DNA from: Shimia sp.
GTDB lineage: Bacteria > Pseudomonadota > Alphaproteobacteria > Rhodobacterales > Rhodobacteraceae
Length of the DNA: 64,000 nt
Direction: 5' to 3'
NCBI RefSeq assembly: GCF_022448905.1
Contig: NZ_JAKVCW010000001.1
Location: 124,001 to 188,000, forward strand
Part shown: positions 1 through 9,107 of the stretch, in pieces
Layout: every line of letters begins with the position of its first letter
How positions within the stretch are numbered: the stretch's first letter is position 1
Translations under genes and position numbers: made by a program
Notes under the pieces: generated by a model
The model's database searches: none
What the model was told of the DNA's origin: nothing
Seen by the model: only the letters and a program-made list of their open reading frames with translations

Positions 1-171
1 ACGGTCAAGCACGGATTGGTCTGCGGTGATAGATCCGCCGCCTTTGCGGTGAATGGTGATCACGTCTGCGCCAAGATCGGCCAGATGCATGGCGGCAAAG
101 GGGCCGGGGCCGAGGCCTTCGATTTCGATGATGCGGATGCCTTGCAGCATGGGCTTGGTCCTTTGGGTCAT
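1..171 (-). CDS. CaiB/BaiF family CoA-transferase (partial, 5' end only)
   Basis: Only the first 57 codons are present; the gene runs off the left edge. The N-terminus reads [20 protein letters not shown] followed by [11 protein letters not shown], the classic opening of class III CoA-transferases and alpha-methylacyl-CoA racemases ([17 protein letters not shown]). The family moves CoA between carboxylic acids or epimerises 2-methylacyl-CoAs. Two in-frame ATGs are possible, ending at 171 or 150; homologues usually begin close to the second. It is the last visible gene of a minus-strand acyl-CoA operon, so activation or racemisation of a branched acyl-CoA is a reasonable guess. Racemase cannot be told from transferase on this fragment. 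Confidence 0.85.
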   Translation of the reverse strand, partial: MTQRTKPMLQGIRIIEIEGLGPGPFAAMHLADLGADVITIHRKGGGSITADQSVLDR

Positions 172-288
172 CGCAGATGCTCCATTGCGCCGGGGGCGCC
201 ACGACTCTGCAGGCCCATGAAGGCAGAGGTTTGTGTCAGAATTAACAATGCGCGGGCGCGCAGTTTGGTTTTCGGACCTGTCATGGGA

Positions 289-1116
289 TTACAGACCGTT
301 CAACCCGCCGCCAACGGTGAGGACTTGGGCGGAGACATAATTACTCTCGGGGCAGCACATCAGATAGACGCCGTCCGCCGCTTCTTCGGGCGTGCCGGGG
401 CGGCCAAGGGGCACCATGGCTGCAAAGCCGCCTGCGACTTTGGTCGGGATGCCGATGCCCACGGTGTTGCCGTCTACGGTGATGGATTTCTTGTCGTCAG
501 TGGCTTGGGTGAGGCGGGTTTCGATGTAACCAAAGGCGACACAGTTCACGTTGACTTTGTAGCGGCCCCATTCTTTGGCCAGAGATTTGGTCAGGCCAAG
601 CACGGCGGACTTGGCGGAAGAGTAGTTGGCCTGACCAACATTCCCGCCGGTGCCCGCGATGGATGAGATGTTGACCACCTTGCGAAAGACTTCGCGGTCC
701 TCTTCGGCTTCTTGCTTGGCGTGGCCCTTAATGAAGCCCGAGGCGGCACGCAGGATTTGGAAGGGCGCTTTCACGTGCACGTCCATCATCGCGTCAAACT
801 GATCGTCGGTCATGTGGCCAATCAGGCTGTCCCAAGTGTAGCCGGCGTTGTTGACGATGATGTCGATGGCGTTCCATTTTTGCACGCCTGCGCCGATGAA
901 GCGCTCGGCAAAGCCATTTTCCGTGACAGAGCCGACAACCGCGATGGCATTGTCACCCGCGGCGGTGATTTCCTCGACCACAGCTTGGGCCGGGGCCTCC
1001 TCAAGATCGTTGAGCACGATGTTGGCGCCCTCAGAGGCGAGTTTTAGAGCGACAGCGCGGCCGATGCCGTTGCCTGCGCCGGTGATGTAGGCGGTTTTTC
1101 CAGTGAGTTTGGTCAT
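289..1116 (-). CDS. SDR family oxidoreductase (3-hydroxyacyl-CoA/FabG-like)
   Basis: A 275-residue classical short-chain dehydrogenase. The N-terminus carries the NAD(P)-binding motif TGAGNGIG near residue 12, then NNAG, the Ser of NISSIAG and the catalytic YSSAK. The C-terminal part PEEAADGVYLMCC...VLTVGGG is typical of FabG relatives. The ATG ending at 1116 follows AAAGGA at good spacing; the open frame continues upstream to 1488 but that stretch is the palindrome-rich intergenic region and looks non-coding. In this operon it would oxidise a 3-hydroxyacyl-CoA between the MaoC hydratases and the thiolase. The exact substrate is not determined. Confidence 0.9.
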   Translation of the reverse strand: MTKLTGKTAYITGAGNGIGRAVALKLASEGANIVLNDLEEAPAQAVVEEITAAGDNAIAVVGSVTENGFAERFIGAGVQKWNAIDIIVNNAGYTWDSLIGHMTDDQFDAMMDVHVKAPFQILRAASGFIKGHAKQEAEEDREVFRKVVNISSIAGTGGNVGQANYSSAKSAVLGLTKSLAKEWGRYKVNVNCVAFGYIETRLTQATDDKKSITVDGNTVGIGIPTKVAGGFAAMVPLGRPGTPEEAADGVYLMCCPESNYVSAQVLTVGGGLNGL

Positions 1117-1140
1117 GCGGTATCCTTTAGCGTGTTTCCT

Positions 1141-1196
1141 CCGGATCGCTTGCGATCCGGTTCGCGCCCAGCCCCGCCCCCCAGGGCGGGCGCGAA
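1141..1196. repeat. GC-rich double-hairpin (REP-like) element, copy 1
   Basis: In the 188-bp gap between the SDR and the dehydrogenase lies a perfect 9-bp hairpin (CCGGATCGC tt GCGATCCGG, 1141-1160), directly followed by a larger hairpin whose arms are TTCGCGCCC (1161-1169) and GGGCGCGAA (1188-1196). A further inverted copy, GGGGCTGGGCGCGAA at 1268-1282, matches 1161-1175 exactly on the other strand. The same layout, one long GC hairpin beside one short hairpin, recurs at 2509-2559 and 61249-61295. This copy is in the opposite orientation to the other two. Confidence 0.6.
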
Positions 1197-1304
1197 ACTG
1201 CGACATTTGATACCAATGCATCGTGGCGGTTTGTGTGCGCAGTTGGTTTTGCAACAGAGCCGCCCTCGGGGCTGGGCGCGAACCCCGCGGTGCGTGACTT
1301 GGCA

Positions 1305-2453
1305 TCAGTCGATGTCCAGCGAGCGGGCGATCACTTCTTTCATGATCTCGTTGGTGCCGCCGTAGATCTTTTGCACGCGGGCGTCGGTGTAGAGTTCCGA
1401 AATCGGATATTCGGACATGTAGCCATAGCCGCCGTGCAACTGCAGACATTCGTCCACGATTTCGCATTGAGTCTGGGTGCCCCACCATTTTGCCATGGCG
1501 GCTTTTTCTGCGGTGAGTTGTTCTGCGTCGAGCTCGGCGAGGCAGGTGTCACAGAAGGACGCGAGCAGTTCAATTTTGGTGGCGCATTCAGCGAGTTTGA
1601 AGCGGGTGTTCTGAAAGTCCATCACCCGTTTGCCAAAGGCTTTGCGCTCCTTCACGTAGGCCAGAGTATGCTCAAGCGCGCATTGCGACGCGCCCAGAGC
1701 CATATAGCCAAGTATGAGACGCTCCCATGGCAGCTGTTTCATCAGTTGGATGAAGCCTTGGCCTTCCTCAGTGCCAATCAGGTTGGTGAGCGGCACGCGC
1801 ACGTCGGTGAAGCTGAGTTCTGCGGTGTCGTTGCGCTTCATGCCCATCTTTTTGAGGCAACGGCCAACGGCGAAACCCTCGAGGCCTTCGGTTTCCACCA
1901 CAATCAGGCTCACACCGCGGCCTTTGGCGGAGGGGTCGGTCTTGGCGACGAGCACGATCAGGTCGGCGGAGCCGCCGTTGGTGATAAAGGTTTTGGAGCC
2001 GTTGATCAGATATTCGTTGCCGTCGCGGATGGCGGTGGTTTTCACCGCTTGCAGGTCCGAGCCCGTGCCCGGTTCGGTCATCGCAATGGCGGCGACTTTG
2101 TCCCCTGAGGCGAGGTCTGGCAGCCAGCGGGCTTTCTGTTCCTCGGTGCCAAAGGCGGTGATGTAATGCGCAGCGATGTTGTGCACAGACACACCCCAGC
2201 CACTGTCACCGGCTTTGGTCTGCTCCAGGAAGGTCACGGCGTCGAAGTGGCGCGACAGGCCAAGGCCGCCGTGTTCCTCGGGGAAGGTGGCGCCGAGGAT
2301 GCCGAGGTCTCCGGCTTTTCTCCAAAGGGACTTGGGAATGACGCCGGCTTCGGTCCAGGCATCTTTGTTTGGGGTGACCTCTTCGTCAAAGAAGCGTTTG
2401 ACGGTGTCGGCGAAGGCGGTGTGGTCTTCGCTCATCCACATGTGATTGGGCAT
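1305..2453 (-). CDS. acyl-CoA dehydrogenase (long-chain/LCAD-like)
   Basis: A 382-residue flavoprotein of usual family length that introduces the 2,3-double bond into acyl-CoA. Landmarks are the flavin/substrate segment MTEPGTGSDLQ near residue 126, the NGSKTFITNG segment, the KERKAFGK motif, and the C-terminal QLHGGYGYM and KIYGGTNEIM motifs. The position that is Glu in MCAD (YEGT) is Gly here (YGGT), as in LCAD and isovaleryl-CoA dehydrogenase; the likely base is instead Glu244 in LPWERL, the LCAD position. The ATG ending at 2453 has an AAGGAG site. It sits in an operon with hydratases, an SDR and a thiolase. Chain length or branching preference is unknown. Confidence 0.92.
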   Translation of the reverse strand: MPNHMWMSEDHTAFADTVKRFFDEEVTPNKDAWTEAGVIPKSLWRKAGDLGILGATFPEEHGGLGLSRHFDAVTFLEQTKAGDSGWGVSVHNIAAHYITAFGTEEQKARWLPDLASGDKVAAIAMTEPGTGSDLQAVKTTAIRDGNEYLINGSKTFITNGGSADLIVLVAKTDPSAKGRGVSLIVVETEGLEGFAVGRCLKKMGMKRNDTAELSFTDVRVPLTNLIGTEEGQGFIQLMKQLPWERLILGYMALGASQCALEHTLAYVKERKAFGKRVMDFQNTRFKLAECATKIELLASFCDTCLAELDAEQLTAEKAAMAKWWGTQTQCEIVDECLQLHGGYGYMSEYPISELYTDARVQKIYGGTNEIMKEVIARSLDID

Positions 2454-2508
2454 TGGGAGTCTCCTTGTCCCCAAAAAGGGCCGCGACTGGCCCGGGGTGG
2501 GTGCGGAA

Positions 2509-2559
2509 CGCGCCCGCCCATGGGGCGGGTCGGGCGCGGCCCGAAGCGCGATGCGCTTC
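2509..2559. repeat. GC-rich double-hairpin (REP-like) element, copy 2
   Basis: Located between the dehydrogenase and the downstream-encoded MaoC gene. The long hairpin has arms CGCGCCCG (2509-2516) and CGGGCGCG (2531-2538) with an inner CCGCCC/GGGCGG pair. A short hairpin follows, GAAGCGC gat GCGCTTC (2543-2559). The core CCCGCCCATGGGG is shared with copy 3 at 61249-61295. Confidence 0.6.
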
Positions 2560-2571
2560 AGGCAAATTGAA

Positions 2572-2991
2572 TTAAGGCGTGCCGCAGATTTTGGCTTCGC
2601 CGCGCAGGGTTTGGGTGCCGTCATCAATATGAGCGGCGAGCGCCACGGTGAGCAGCACGCGTCCGTGCTCTTCTTGGCGGTCCACAACGGTGCCTGAGCA
2701 GGTGATGGTGGCCCCAACGGGCGTGATCGCGGTGAATCGGGTTGAAAGGGCGCGCATGCGGTCTTGGCCGGCCCAGTTGGTGGCGAGGCGGCCGAGTTGC
2801 GCCATGGACAACATGCCGTGGGCAAAGACGTCATCCATGCCTGCGGTTTTGGCAAAGTCCAGGTCGATGTGGATCGGGTTGTGATCCCCGGAGGCGCCTG
2901 CATACAGCGCCAAGGTGGTGCGCGAGATCGGGCCGAAAGTCAGCCCCGGGAGTGTGTCGCCGACTTGGGCCGTGGTTGGTGTGATGGTCAT
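2572..2991 (-). CDS. MaoC family dehydratase ((R)-enoyl-CoA hydratase type)
   Basis: A 139-residue single hotdog-fold protein. The segment YAGASGDHNPIHID near residue 30 is the hydratase-2 motif, with Asp and His as the catalytic pair, followed by AHGMLSMA. It would hydrate trans-2-enoyl-CoA to the 3-hydroxyacyl-CoA in the same pathway as the neighbouring dehydrogenase. The next gene on this strand encodes a second MaoC-like protein lacking an obvious copy of this motif. Adjacent pairs of this kind usually form a heterodimeric hydratase, one subunit catalytic and one structural; that pairing is inferred from context. Confidence 0.88.
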   Translation of the reverse strand: MTITPTTAQVGDTLPGLTFGPISRTTLALYAGASGDHNPIHIDLDFAKTAGMDDVFAHGMLSMAQLGRLATNWAGQDRMRALSTRFTAITPVGATITCSGTVVDRQEEHGRVLLTVALAAHIDDGTQTLRGEAKICGTP

Positions 2992-3003
2992 GATGTCTCT
3001 CCC

Positions 3004-3471
3004 TCAGCCCAGACGGTGAATGATGCCGCGGGTGGCCTCAACCAAGAGACCGCGCGTGGCGTGGGTGATGCGGGTGGTGATGTGGGCGATTTCCAGTTTC
3101 CCACCTTTGGCGTCGGTGAAATCTGTCACCTCGTTTTCGACGGTCACCACGTCTCCGGCAAACATTGGGCCATGGTATGTGTAGGCCTCGGTGCCATGCA
3201 GCAGCACGCGCAGGTCGCCATTGATCAGCTCCAGGATGTCGGGCTGACCTTTGCGGCGGGCGATCTGGTCGGCAAAGGTGCCGACCACCACTGCGTATGT
3301 GGCAGGGGCGAGGATGTCGGGGTGGCCCGCGGCCTGCGCGGCGTCTGAATCGAAGTAGATCGGGTCTGTTTCGCCGATGGTTTCGGAGAAGAACGCCAGC
3401 GGGCCGCGCTCTAGGGTGACCTCGATGGGCGGGGTCACATGGCCTTTGGTGGATCGGTTGAAGATGCCCAT
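3004..3471 (-). CDS. MaoC-like N-terminal domain protein (FAS1-like dehydratase subunit)
   Basis: A 155-residue protein resembling the MaoC_dehydrat_N (FAS1-like dehydratase) domain: PLAFFSETIGETDPIYFD, APATYAVVV, then YHGPMFAGDVVTVENEVTDF and a closing TRITHATRGLLVEATRG. It lacks the D-x4-H hydratase-2 motif seen in its neighbour. It lies 4 bp after the thiolase stop and 12 bp before the second MaoC gene, so the two are probably co-translated and form a heteromeric enoyl-CoA hydratase. Such pairs are known from steroid and branched-chain acyl-CoA degradation; the substrate here is unknown. Confidence 0.82.
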   Translation of the reverse strand: MGIFNRSTKGHVTPPIEVTLERGPLAFFSETIGETDPIYFDSDAAQAAGHPDILAPATYAVVVGTFADQIARRKGQPDILELINGDLRVLLHGTEAYTYHGPMFAGDVVTVENEVTDFTDAKGGKLEIAHITTRITHATRGLLVEATRGIIHRLG

Positions 3472-3475
3472 GGGG

Positions 3476-4660
3476 TTATGCCGCCTGATAGAGGGTCACG
3501 ACACAAGCGCCGCCGAGGCCGAGGTTGTGCTGGAGGGCTGTTTTTGCACCTTCCACTTGGCGAGCGTCTGCCGTTCCGCGCAATTGGTGGGTCAACTCGT
3601 AGCATTGGGCGAGGCCTGTGGCCCCAAGGGGATGTCCTTTTGACAGTAAGCCTCCGGAGGGGTTGGTGACAAATTTGCCGCCGTAGGTGTTGTCGCCGTC
3701 GGCAATGAATTTTTGGGCGGTGCCCTCGGGAGTGAGGCCTAGGCCTTCGTAAGTGATCAACTCGTTGTGGGCGAAGCAGTCGTGCAACTCGACCACATCG
3801 ACGTCTTCTATGGAAATGCCCGAGGCCTCCTGCACCTGTTTGGCGGCCGCCGCCGTCATGTCGTAGCCGACAACTTGCATCATGTCTTGCGCCTCAAAGG
3901 TGGAGACATAATCGGTGGTCATGGCTTGCGCTTTGATTTTCACCGTCGCGTTCAGGCCGTGTTTGGCCGCAAAGCTCTCCGAACAGAGGATCGCGGCCGC
4001 GCCGCCGCAGGTGGGGGGGCAGGCCATCAGACGGGTCATCACACCGTCCCACATGACCGGGGCGGCCATAACCTCGGCCTCAGAGACTTCCTTGGCAAAA
4101 AGGGCCAGCGGGTTTCGGGTGGCGTGGCGCGAGGCTTTGGCGCGGATTTTGGCGAAATCAGCCAGTTCGGTGCCAAATTTCTCCATGTGCGATTTGCCCG
4201 CACCGCCGAAGTAACGCAGGGCGAGTGGGACTTCGGCGTGGCCGACAAGGGTGTCGCAGGCGGTGTCAAAGTCGTCAAATGGCGTGGGGCGATCAGTCCA
4301 GTGGGAGGTCAGCGCGCCCGGTTGCATTTGCTCAAAGCCCACAGCGAGCACACAGTCCGCCATGCCGCTCTCGATGGCTTGGCGCGCCATGTAGAGCGCG
4401 GTGGAGCCGGTGGAGCAGTTGTTGTTCACATTGATGATCGGGATGCCGGACATACCAACGTGATAAAGCGCTTTCTGGCCGCAGGTGCTGTCACCATAAA
4501 CGTAGCCCGCGTAGGCCTGCTGCACGTCCTCATAGCTGAGGCCCGCGTCTTTGAGCGCGGCGCGCACGGCTGCGGCGCCCATTTGATCGTAGCTCTCTGA
4601 TGCGCCCGGTTTGGCAAATTTGATCATGCCGACGCCGGCAACAATGGCCTCGTGACTCAT
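3476..4660 (-). CDS. SCP-x-type thiolase / acetyl-CoA acyltransferase
   Basis: A 394-residue thiolase-fold enzyme. The nucleophile Cys82 sits in NVNNNCSTGSTA; the C-terminal half has VELHDCFAHNE and the glycine-rich SKGHPLGATGLAQ, where His and Cys activate CoA. The NNNCSTG form and HDCF box point to the SCP-x/lipid-transfer-protein group, often used for branched or ring-derived acyl-CoAs, rather than the FadA group. The ATG ending at 4660 has an AGGAGG-like site 8-9 bp upstream. It is the first gene of the minus-strand operon and diverges from the LysR gene, which probably controls it. Confidence 0.9.
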   Translation of the reverse strand: MSHEAIVAGVGMIKFAKPGASESYDQMGAAAVRAALKDAGLSYEDVQQAYAGYVYGDSTCGQKALYHVGMSGIPIINVNNNCSTGSTALYMARQAIESGMADCVLAVGFEQMQPGALTSHWTDRPTPFDDFDTACDTLVGHAEVPLALRYFGGAGKSHMEKFGTELADFAKIRAKASRHATRNPLALFAKEVSEAEVMAAPVMWDGVMTRLMACPPTCGGAAAILCSESFAAKHGLNATVKIKAQAMTTDYVSTFEAQDMMQVVGYDMTAAAAKQVQEASGISIEDVDVVELHDCFAHNELITYEGLGLTPEGTAQKFIADGDNTYGGKFVTNPSGGLLSKGHPLGATGLAQCYELTHQLRGTADARQVEGAKTALQHNLGLGGACVVTLYQAA

Positions 4661-4751
4661 GTGAAATCCTCCTCGCTTGGGCGGAAGTATCGGATTGACG
4701 AGGGTATCTGGCAAATTCAATATTCTCTCAAGCTATTCTTTGGAGGAATGG

Positions 4752-5660
4752 ATGAATCTGACCAAGCTGCGCTATGTGGTGGCGGTGGACCGGCAAGGGG
4801 CGATTTCTGCAGCCGCGCGGGCGTTGAATGTCACACAATCGGCGGTGACCAAGGCGGTCGCGGACGTGGAGCAAGACGTGGGCGCGGCGTTGTTTGAAAG
4901 GCATGCGCGGGGGGTGACCGCCACGGCAGAGGGGCGGGCGTTTATTGATCGGGCGGCGCGGATTTTGGCGGATGTGGATCAGTTGGTTGCAGATGTCGAT
5001 GAGGGCCGTCAGACGCGGGAGCAGGTGCTGCGGATTGGGGTGTCACCGAGTTCGATGGAAGGGCTGATGAGCCGGGCGATCTGGGCCTTGGTTGGGGCGC
5101 ATCCGGAGGTGCGCATTCATTTGCGCGGGGCACCGTTTGAGACGGCGGTGCAGCTGTTTCGGCAGGGCGATCTGGATGCATTGATTGGCCCGTCGCGGCC
5201 CTTAATGGCGGAGGCCGGGGTGCGCTGTGATCCTTTGCCGCCGCTTAATGCGTTGTTTTTTGTGCGGCGGGGGCATCCGTTGGTGGGGCGCCCGGTGGCC
5301 AGCGAGGATTTGGCCGGGTTGCCATTGATTGTGCCAGAGCCAAGCGGGCCTTATGCGGAGCCGATCCAGCATTTGGTGCAGGCCGGGGAGGTCGATCCGA
5401 TGCGGCGGCTGCACATTATGCCCAGTTTCACCATGGCCGCCGGGGTGATTGAACGCAGTGAGGCGGTGGGGGTTGTTGTGGACAGCTATGCCCAGAGTCG
5501 CCATTTCCGCAGCCGGTTTGAGATTCTGGATTTTCCGCAGCAGACCTCTTTGCCGATGGCGGTGGCCTATCGCAGCGGCGGGCAACGGGGGCGGGCGTTG
5601 GGCTGGTTCTTGAAAGCGGTGCAGGAGTTTCCGCCCACGCTGGGGGCGGAGATGCCCTAG
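4752..5660 (+). CDS. LysR family transcriptional regulator
   Basis: A 302-residue LysR protein. The N-terminal winged helix is MNLTKLRYVVAVDRQGAISA with AARALNVTQSAVTKAV as the recognition region, followed by a two-lobed periplasmic-binding-protein-like effector domain from about residue 90. The ATG at 4752 is preceded by GGAGG five bases away; a longer upstream frame exists but has no such site. It is divergent from the acyl-CoA operon over a 91-bp gap, the classic arrangement for a LysR protein acting on its neighbour with a pathway intermediate as co-inducer. The effector is not predictable from sequence. Confidence 0.92.
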   Translation: MNLTKLRYVVAVDRQGAISAAARALNVTQSAVTKAVADVEQDVGAALFERHARGVTATAEGRAFIDRAARILADVDQLVADVDEGRQTREQVLRIGVSPSSMEGLMSRAIWALVGAHPEVRIHLRGAPFETAVQLFRQGDLDALIGPSRPLMAEAGVRCDPLPPLNALFFVRRGHPLVGRPVASEDLAGLPLIVPEPSGPYAEPIQHLVQAGEVDPMRRLHIMPSFTMAAGVIERSEAVGVVVDSYAQSRHFRSRFEILDFPQQTSLPMAVAYRSGGQRGRALGWFLKAVQEFPPTLGAEMP

Positions 5661-5663
5661 GGG

Positions 5664-8213
5664 TTATTCGGCTGCGTCGGGCGCGTTCAGATCGGTGCGC
5701 GTGGCACGCCAGAGGGTTGGGATTTGGGTGACCAGCTCTTCAAACAGGCGTTTGTTGCCTTGTTTGGCGGCGGTGTCGGCCTGCGCTAGAATGTCGTGAA
5801 GCGCGTGGGCGCTAAAGATTGCGGCCGCGCCGGAGAGGTCATGGCAGCGTTTGGCGACATCCTGAACATCGCGGTAGGGCGCGGTGACGGCGGCCAGGAG
5901 GGCGTCGCCTTCCTCCAAAAACCGAGCTTGCAGTCGCTTGTAAGTGTCTTCCGGCAGGCCTGCGCGCGTGGGTGTCACGGGCGGGGAAGCCTGCGCCGAG
6001 GCGAAGTTGTCTTGCAACATTTGCTGTAGCGAAGCGCGGTCGATCGGCTTGGCCAGAAAGGCGCTCATGCCAGCGGCGAGGAAACGGTCGCGGTCTTCGG
6101 GAAGGATGTTGGCAGAGACGGCCACAATCGGCGTGTCCTTGTTGGGGCCGTCGCCAGCGCGAATTTGCTTTGTGGCCGCGAGGCCGTCCATGACCGGCAT
6201 GGCAATGTCCATCAAGATCATGTCAAACTGTTTGACCTGGGCCAGTTGCACACCATCGGCGCCGTTGGAGGCCAGGGTGACCCAGTGGCCTTCGCGTTGC
6301 AGCAGTTCCTGTGCCAGCTCGCGGTTGATTTCATTGTCCTCGACCACAAGCATGTGCAGGTGCGCGAGTTCCGGTTCCGGTTCGCTGTCCTTTGGGGCGG
6401 GTGGCTGGCGGCCTTCCTCCATGGGCAGGCGTACCCAGAAGGTGCTGCCGACGTCAGGCGTGCTTTCGACGCCGATCTCACCGCCCAGAGCGGTGACGAT
6501 GCGCCGCGCGATCCCAAGACCCAGACCCGTGCCTCCGGGGACGCGGCCCAGCGTCGGGTCGTTGGTGACAAAGTCGTCAAACACTTTGGGCAGGCGGTCT
6601 TCGGAGATGCCAATGCCAGTGTCGCTGACCCTGAGTTCTACGGCTGGATGGCCGTTGATGGCTTCGGGCAGGGCTTCGGCCTCGATGGTTATGGTGCCAT
6701 TGTCGGTGAATTTGATGGCGTTGCCGACGAGGTTGAGTAGCACCTGTTCCAGGGCTGCGCGATCGGTGCGGACCCAGGCGCGGGCCGGGCCTTCCCAGCG
6801 CCAACTGAGCGTGGTGCCGTGGCGGTTGGCGGCGGAGAGTTGGCTGTCTACCAGTTCTTGCAGCAGCTTGGAGAGGTCGGTGCAGGCGATGGTGACGTCG
6901 AGCTTGCCGGCCTCAAAGCGGGTGATGTCGAGCACGGTGTCGACATGGCGCATCAATACGCGACCGGAGATTTCCATGTTGCGCACATAGCGGGTCTGGA
7001 TTGGGCTAAGCGCGGTGTCGTTGAGCAGGCTGAGATTGCCAAGGATGCCGTTGAGCGGGGTGCGGATTTCGTGGCTCATCACGGCGAGGAATTCGGCCTT
7101 GGCACGCTCACCGGCCAGCGCGCGGTCGCGGGTTTCCAGCAGTTCTTTTTCTGCGGACACACGATCTGAGATGTCGTGCAGGAAACCGATGAGGATTTTC
7201 TCGTCGTTGTCCTCGGCCATTTCGATGGCGATTTCAATCGGGAAGATCGTGCCGTCGGCACGCTTGGCATCCATACGCACGCGGCCTTTGCCTGCGGCGT
7301 GGCGGTCCTGGCCGGTGAGAATGCGTTCCATGGCGCGATAGTGGGAATCGCGCAGGTCGGGTGGGGCGATCAGATCCTGAATGTTCTTGCCGCGGATGTC
7401 TTCGTAGCGGTAGCCAAAGATGGCCTCGGAGGCTTTGTTGAATTCGAGCACAGCGCCTGTGCTGTCGACCACCAGAACACCGTCCATGGAGGTGGTTAGA
7501 ATGGTGCTCATTCGGCGGTTGGCTTGAGACACGGCGCGCTCTTTTTGGCGGGCGACGCGGTTTGCATAGAGCAGGTTGATCAGCAGGCCCACCACGGCGG
7601 TAATCAGCAGGAGGGCGATGGTGGCCAACCGATAGAGCGTGTTGGTGATGCGTTGGCGGGCGGCGTCGTTTTCTCTGGCGTAAAGCGAAATACCAGAGAG
7701 TGAGAGCGCGCGGGCATCGGATCTGAGGTGGGCGGATTGCACCGACAACAGAGGTAAAGCTTCCAGCAGTTCCTCGTCGGGGAGGTCGATCAGGTCCACA
7801 GCCTCGGACATGAAAGTGTTCACGCGTTTGAGGGCAGCGTCGAATTCCGGCATCACCGTGAGACGCAGATATGCGGGGGCAGTGGCCATGGTGCCGACGC
7901 GGCTGTAGAGAATGTCAAACCGCAGGCGCAGGCGATCCAGGTCTGGTTCCGGCGCCAGGCGCGCGGCTTCCAACGCGCCAGCAAAATCCCGGGTTTCCAG
8001 CTCGATCTGCGCGAGGGACCATTCCAGATCGTTGGACGCCAGCAGCTTGATGTTGCGCAGGTTAGTGAAAACTTGCGACGCGGTGACAAAGGCAAACACC
8101 AACAACACCGCGATGAGGGTTGTGAGTATGAGGCCCAGCACACTCAGGGGTCTGATTTGGCGCAGAGGCGTGTTGGTGCCCACGGCGAAGGCGGATGTGG
8201 GCAGGCGGCTCAC
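5664..8213 (-). CDS. hybrid sensor histidine kinase with PAS, receiver and HPt domains
   Basis: An 849-residue membrane kinase containing a full phosphorelay. TM1 is about residues 23-47, a periplasmic sensor helix region 48-190, TM2 about 193-217, PAS about 232-350, HisKA with His381 in [11 protein letters not shown], HATPase with N box NLVGNAIKF and G boxes DTGIGI and GTGLGLG, receiver 619-735 with Asp669 in [10 protein letters not shown], and a C-terminal HPt with His791 in [11 protein letters not shown]. The start is GTG overlapping the stop of a 30-codon ORF; the same frame is closed by a stop 12 codons upstream with no ATG between. The exported protein encoded just upstream is a candidate sensory partner, and the divergent NarL-type regulator the likely output. 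Confidence 0.93.
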   Translation of the reverse strand: MSRLPTSAFAVGTNTPLRQIRPLSVLGLILTTLIAVLLVFAFVTASQVFTNLRNIKLLASNDLEWSLAQIELETRDFAGALEAARLAPEPDLDRLRLRFDILYSRVGTMATAPAYLRLTVMPEFDAALKRVNTFMSEAVDLIDLPDEELLEALPLLSVQSAHLRSDARALSLSGISLYARENDAARQRITNTLYRLATIALLLITAVVGLLINLLYANRVARQKERAVSQANRRMSTILTTSMDGVLVVDSTGAVLEFNKASEAIFGYRYEDIRGKNIQDLIAPPDLRDSHYRAMERILTGQDRHAAGKGRVRMDAKRADGTIFPIEIAIEMAEDNDEKILIGFLHDISDRVSAEKELLETRDRALAGERAKAEFLAVMSHEIRTPLNGILGNLSLLNDTALSPIQTRYVRNMEISGRVLMRHVDTVLDITRFEAGKLDVTIACTDLSKLLQELVDSQLSAANRHGTTLSWRWEGPARAWVRTDRAALEQVLLNLVGNAIKFTDNGTITIEAEALPEAINGHPAVELRVSDTGIGISEDRLPKVFDDFVTNDPTLGRVPGGTGLGLGIARRIVTALGGEIGVESTPDVGSTFWVRLPMEEGRQPPAPKDSEPEPELAHLHMLVVEDNEINRELAQELLQREGHWVTLASNGADGVQLAQVKQFDMILMDIAMPVMDGLAATKQIRAGDGPNKDTPIVAVSANILPEDRDRFLAAGMSAFLAKPIDRASLQQMLQDNFASAQASPPVTPTRAGLPEDTYKRLQARFLEEGDALLAAVTAPYRDVQDVAKRCHDLSGAAAIFSAHALHDILAQADTAAKQGNKRLFEELVTQIPTLWRATRTDLNAPDAAE

Positions 8214-8302
8214 GGAATCAAACCAAACACCTGACGTAACCGCACAAAGGCGGGGTGATCAGAGGGATAAAATGTGTCTGGTAGAGGTTGCGCAATTTTC
8301 AT
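8210..8302 (-). CDS. possible 30-residue ORF between the SUOX-fold gene and the kinase
   Basis: This short frame starts with ATG ending at 8302, 10 bp after the stop of the SUOX-fold gene, and ends in a TGA that overlaps the GTG start of the kinase (CCGTGAGC). The product begins MKIAQPLPDTFYPSDHPAFV and has no recognisable domain. Its position suggests translational coupling: ribosomes finishing it could restart on the kinase GTG, which has no convincing ribosome site of its own. It could equally be chance. It is soluble, with no signal peptide. Confidence 0.35.
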   Translation of the reverse strand: MKIAQPLPDTFYPSDHPAFVRLRQVFGLIP

Positions 8303-8312
8303 GCGCAAAACC

Positions 8313-8834
8313 TTATTCGACGACTTCGATCCTGTCGAGTTGCCAAACCGCGCGGGAATGGACCTGGGAGGTGCGGTATTTGGGATCGGAATCAAATGGG
8401 TAGATCACCCAGAGCGGGCCTTTGTCGCGACGGTGCATGGGCGCGCCGTTCATTTCATAGGCCAGGATTGGTGCCTCGGCTTCAAGCGAGTCGACCGGAA
8501 TTTCAATGGTGTAGTCGTTGATGGCGGAAGCCCGCAGCGTGCTGCCGGAACTCCCCAGAGTTTCCAGCAGCGACGCTAGCGGTACACCCGTGAACATAAG
8601 AACCCCATCGGTCCATATGGTCGTGGTTGAAATGGAGGCTGCAGGTAATGCGCGCAGCATCTCCAAATCGTACTGAGCCGTGTCGTCGACGTTTGTGGCG
8701 TCGATCGTGCCCGACACGGTCAGGATGACATCGCCGGACGGAACGTCCATTGCGTCAGATGCCCAAACTGGGCCTGTGAGTGGTAGCAAAAGCCAAGCGG
8801 CAAGCGCGAAAACTGTTTGAGTGGTTTTACGCAT
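8313..8834 (-). CDS. exported SUOX-fold (molybdopterin-oxidoreductase-like) protein without the cofactor cysteine
   Basis: A 173-residue protein starting MRKTTQTVFALAAWLLLPL with a clear signal peptide cut near VWA-SDA. The mature part (VILTVSGTI...YDLEMLRALP...FTGVPLASLLETLG...PILAYEMNG, then GPLWVIYPFDSD and a final WQLDRIEVV) follows the sulfite-oxidase/YedY fold seen in many small periplasmic proteins. Catalytic members need a cysteine to bind molybdopterin; this protein contains no cysteine at all, so it is probably non-catalytic. It lies directly upstream of the hybrid kinase on the same strand, suggesting a periplasmic accessory or ligand-sensing role. That role is inference. Confidence 0.75.
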   Translation of the reverse strand: MRKTTQTVFALAAWLLLPLTGPVWASDAMDVPSGDVILTVSGTIDATNVDDTAQYDLEMLRALPAASISTTTIWTDGVLMFTGVPLASLLETLGSSGSTLRASAINDYTIEIPVDSLEAEAPILAYEMNGAPMHRRDKGPLWVIYPFDSDPKYRTSQVHSRAVWQLDRIEVVE

Positions 8835-9107
8835 GTCCTGCCGCCCCGTTATGCTTAACTTCTTTATAAGACCGAACACGTTTGACGCGCATCTGGTCAA
8901 GGGGATAAACGCCCTATACAAAAGGGTAGGTTTGCCGTTAGGTAAGGCAGAGTTTTTGTTTAAAATTTTCTGTATCTTCCCTAGGTGGGCGGGATGACAG
9001 AAGGCCCACTGGCTGCATCATTGGGTATAAGGCACTATTGGTTTTGTTTTGTTTGGCCCTGGTTGGGTGCGATTGTCGCGCTAATTTCCGGCCCCTGGAG
9101 GACCGTT

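Noticed and set aside
1117-1488. N-terminal extension of the SDR to position 1488
   Set aside because: The extension crosses the palindromic intergenic region and the next gene's 3' end; the ATG ending at 1116 has a ribosome site and fits the family.
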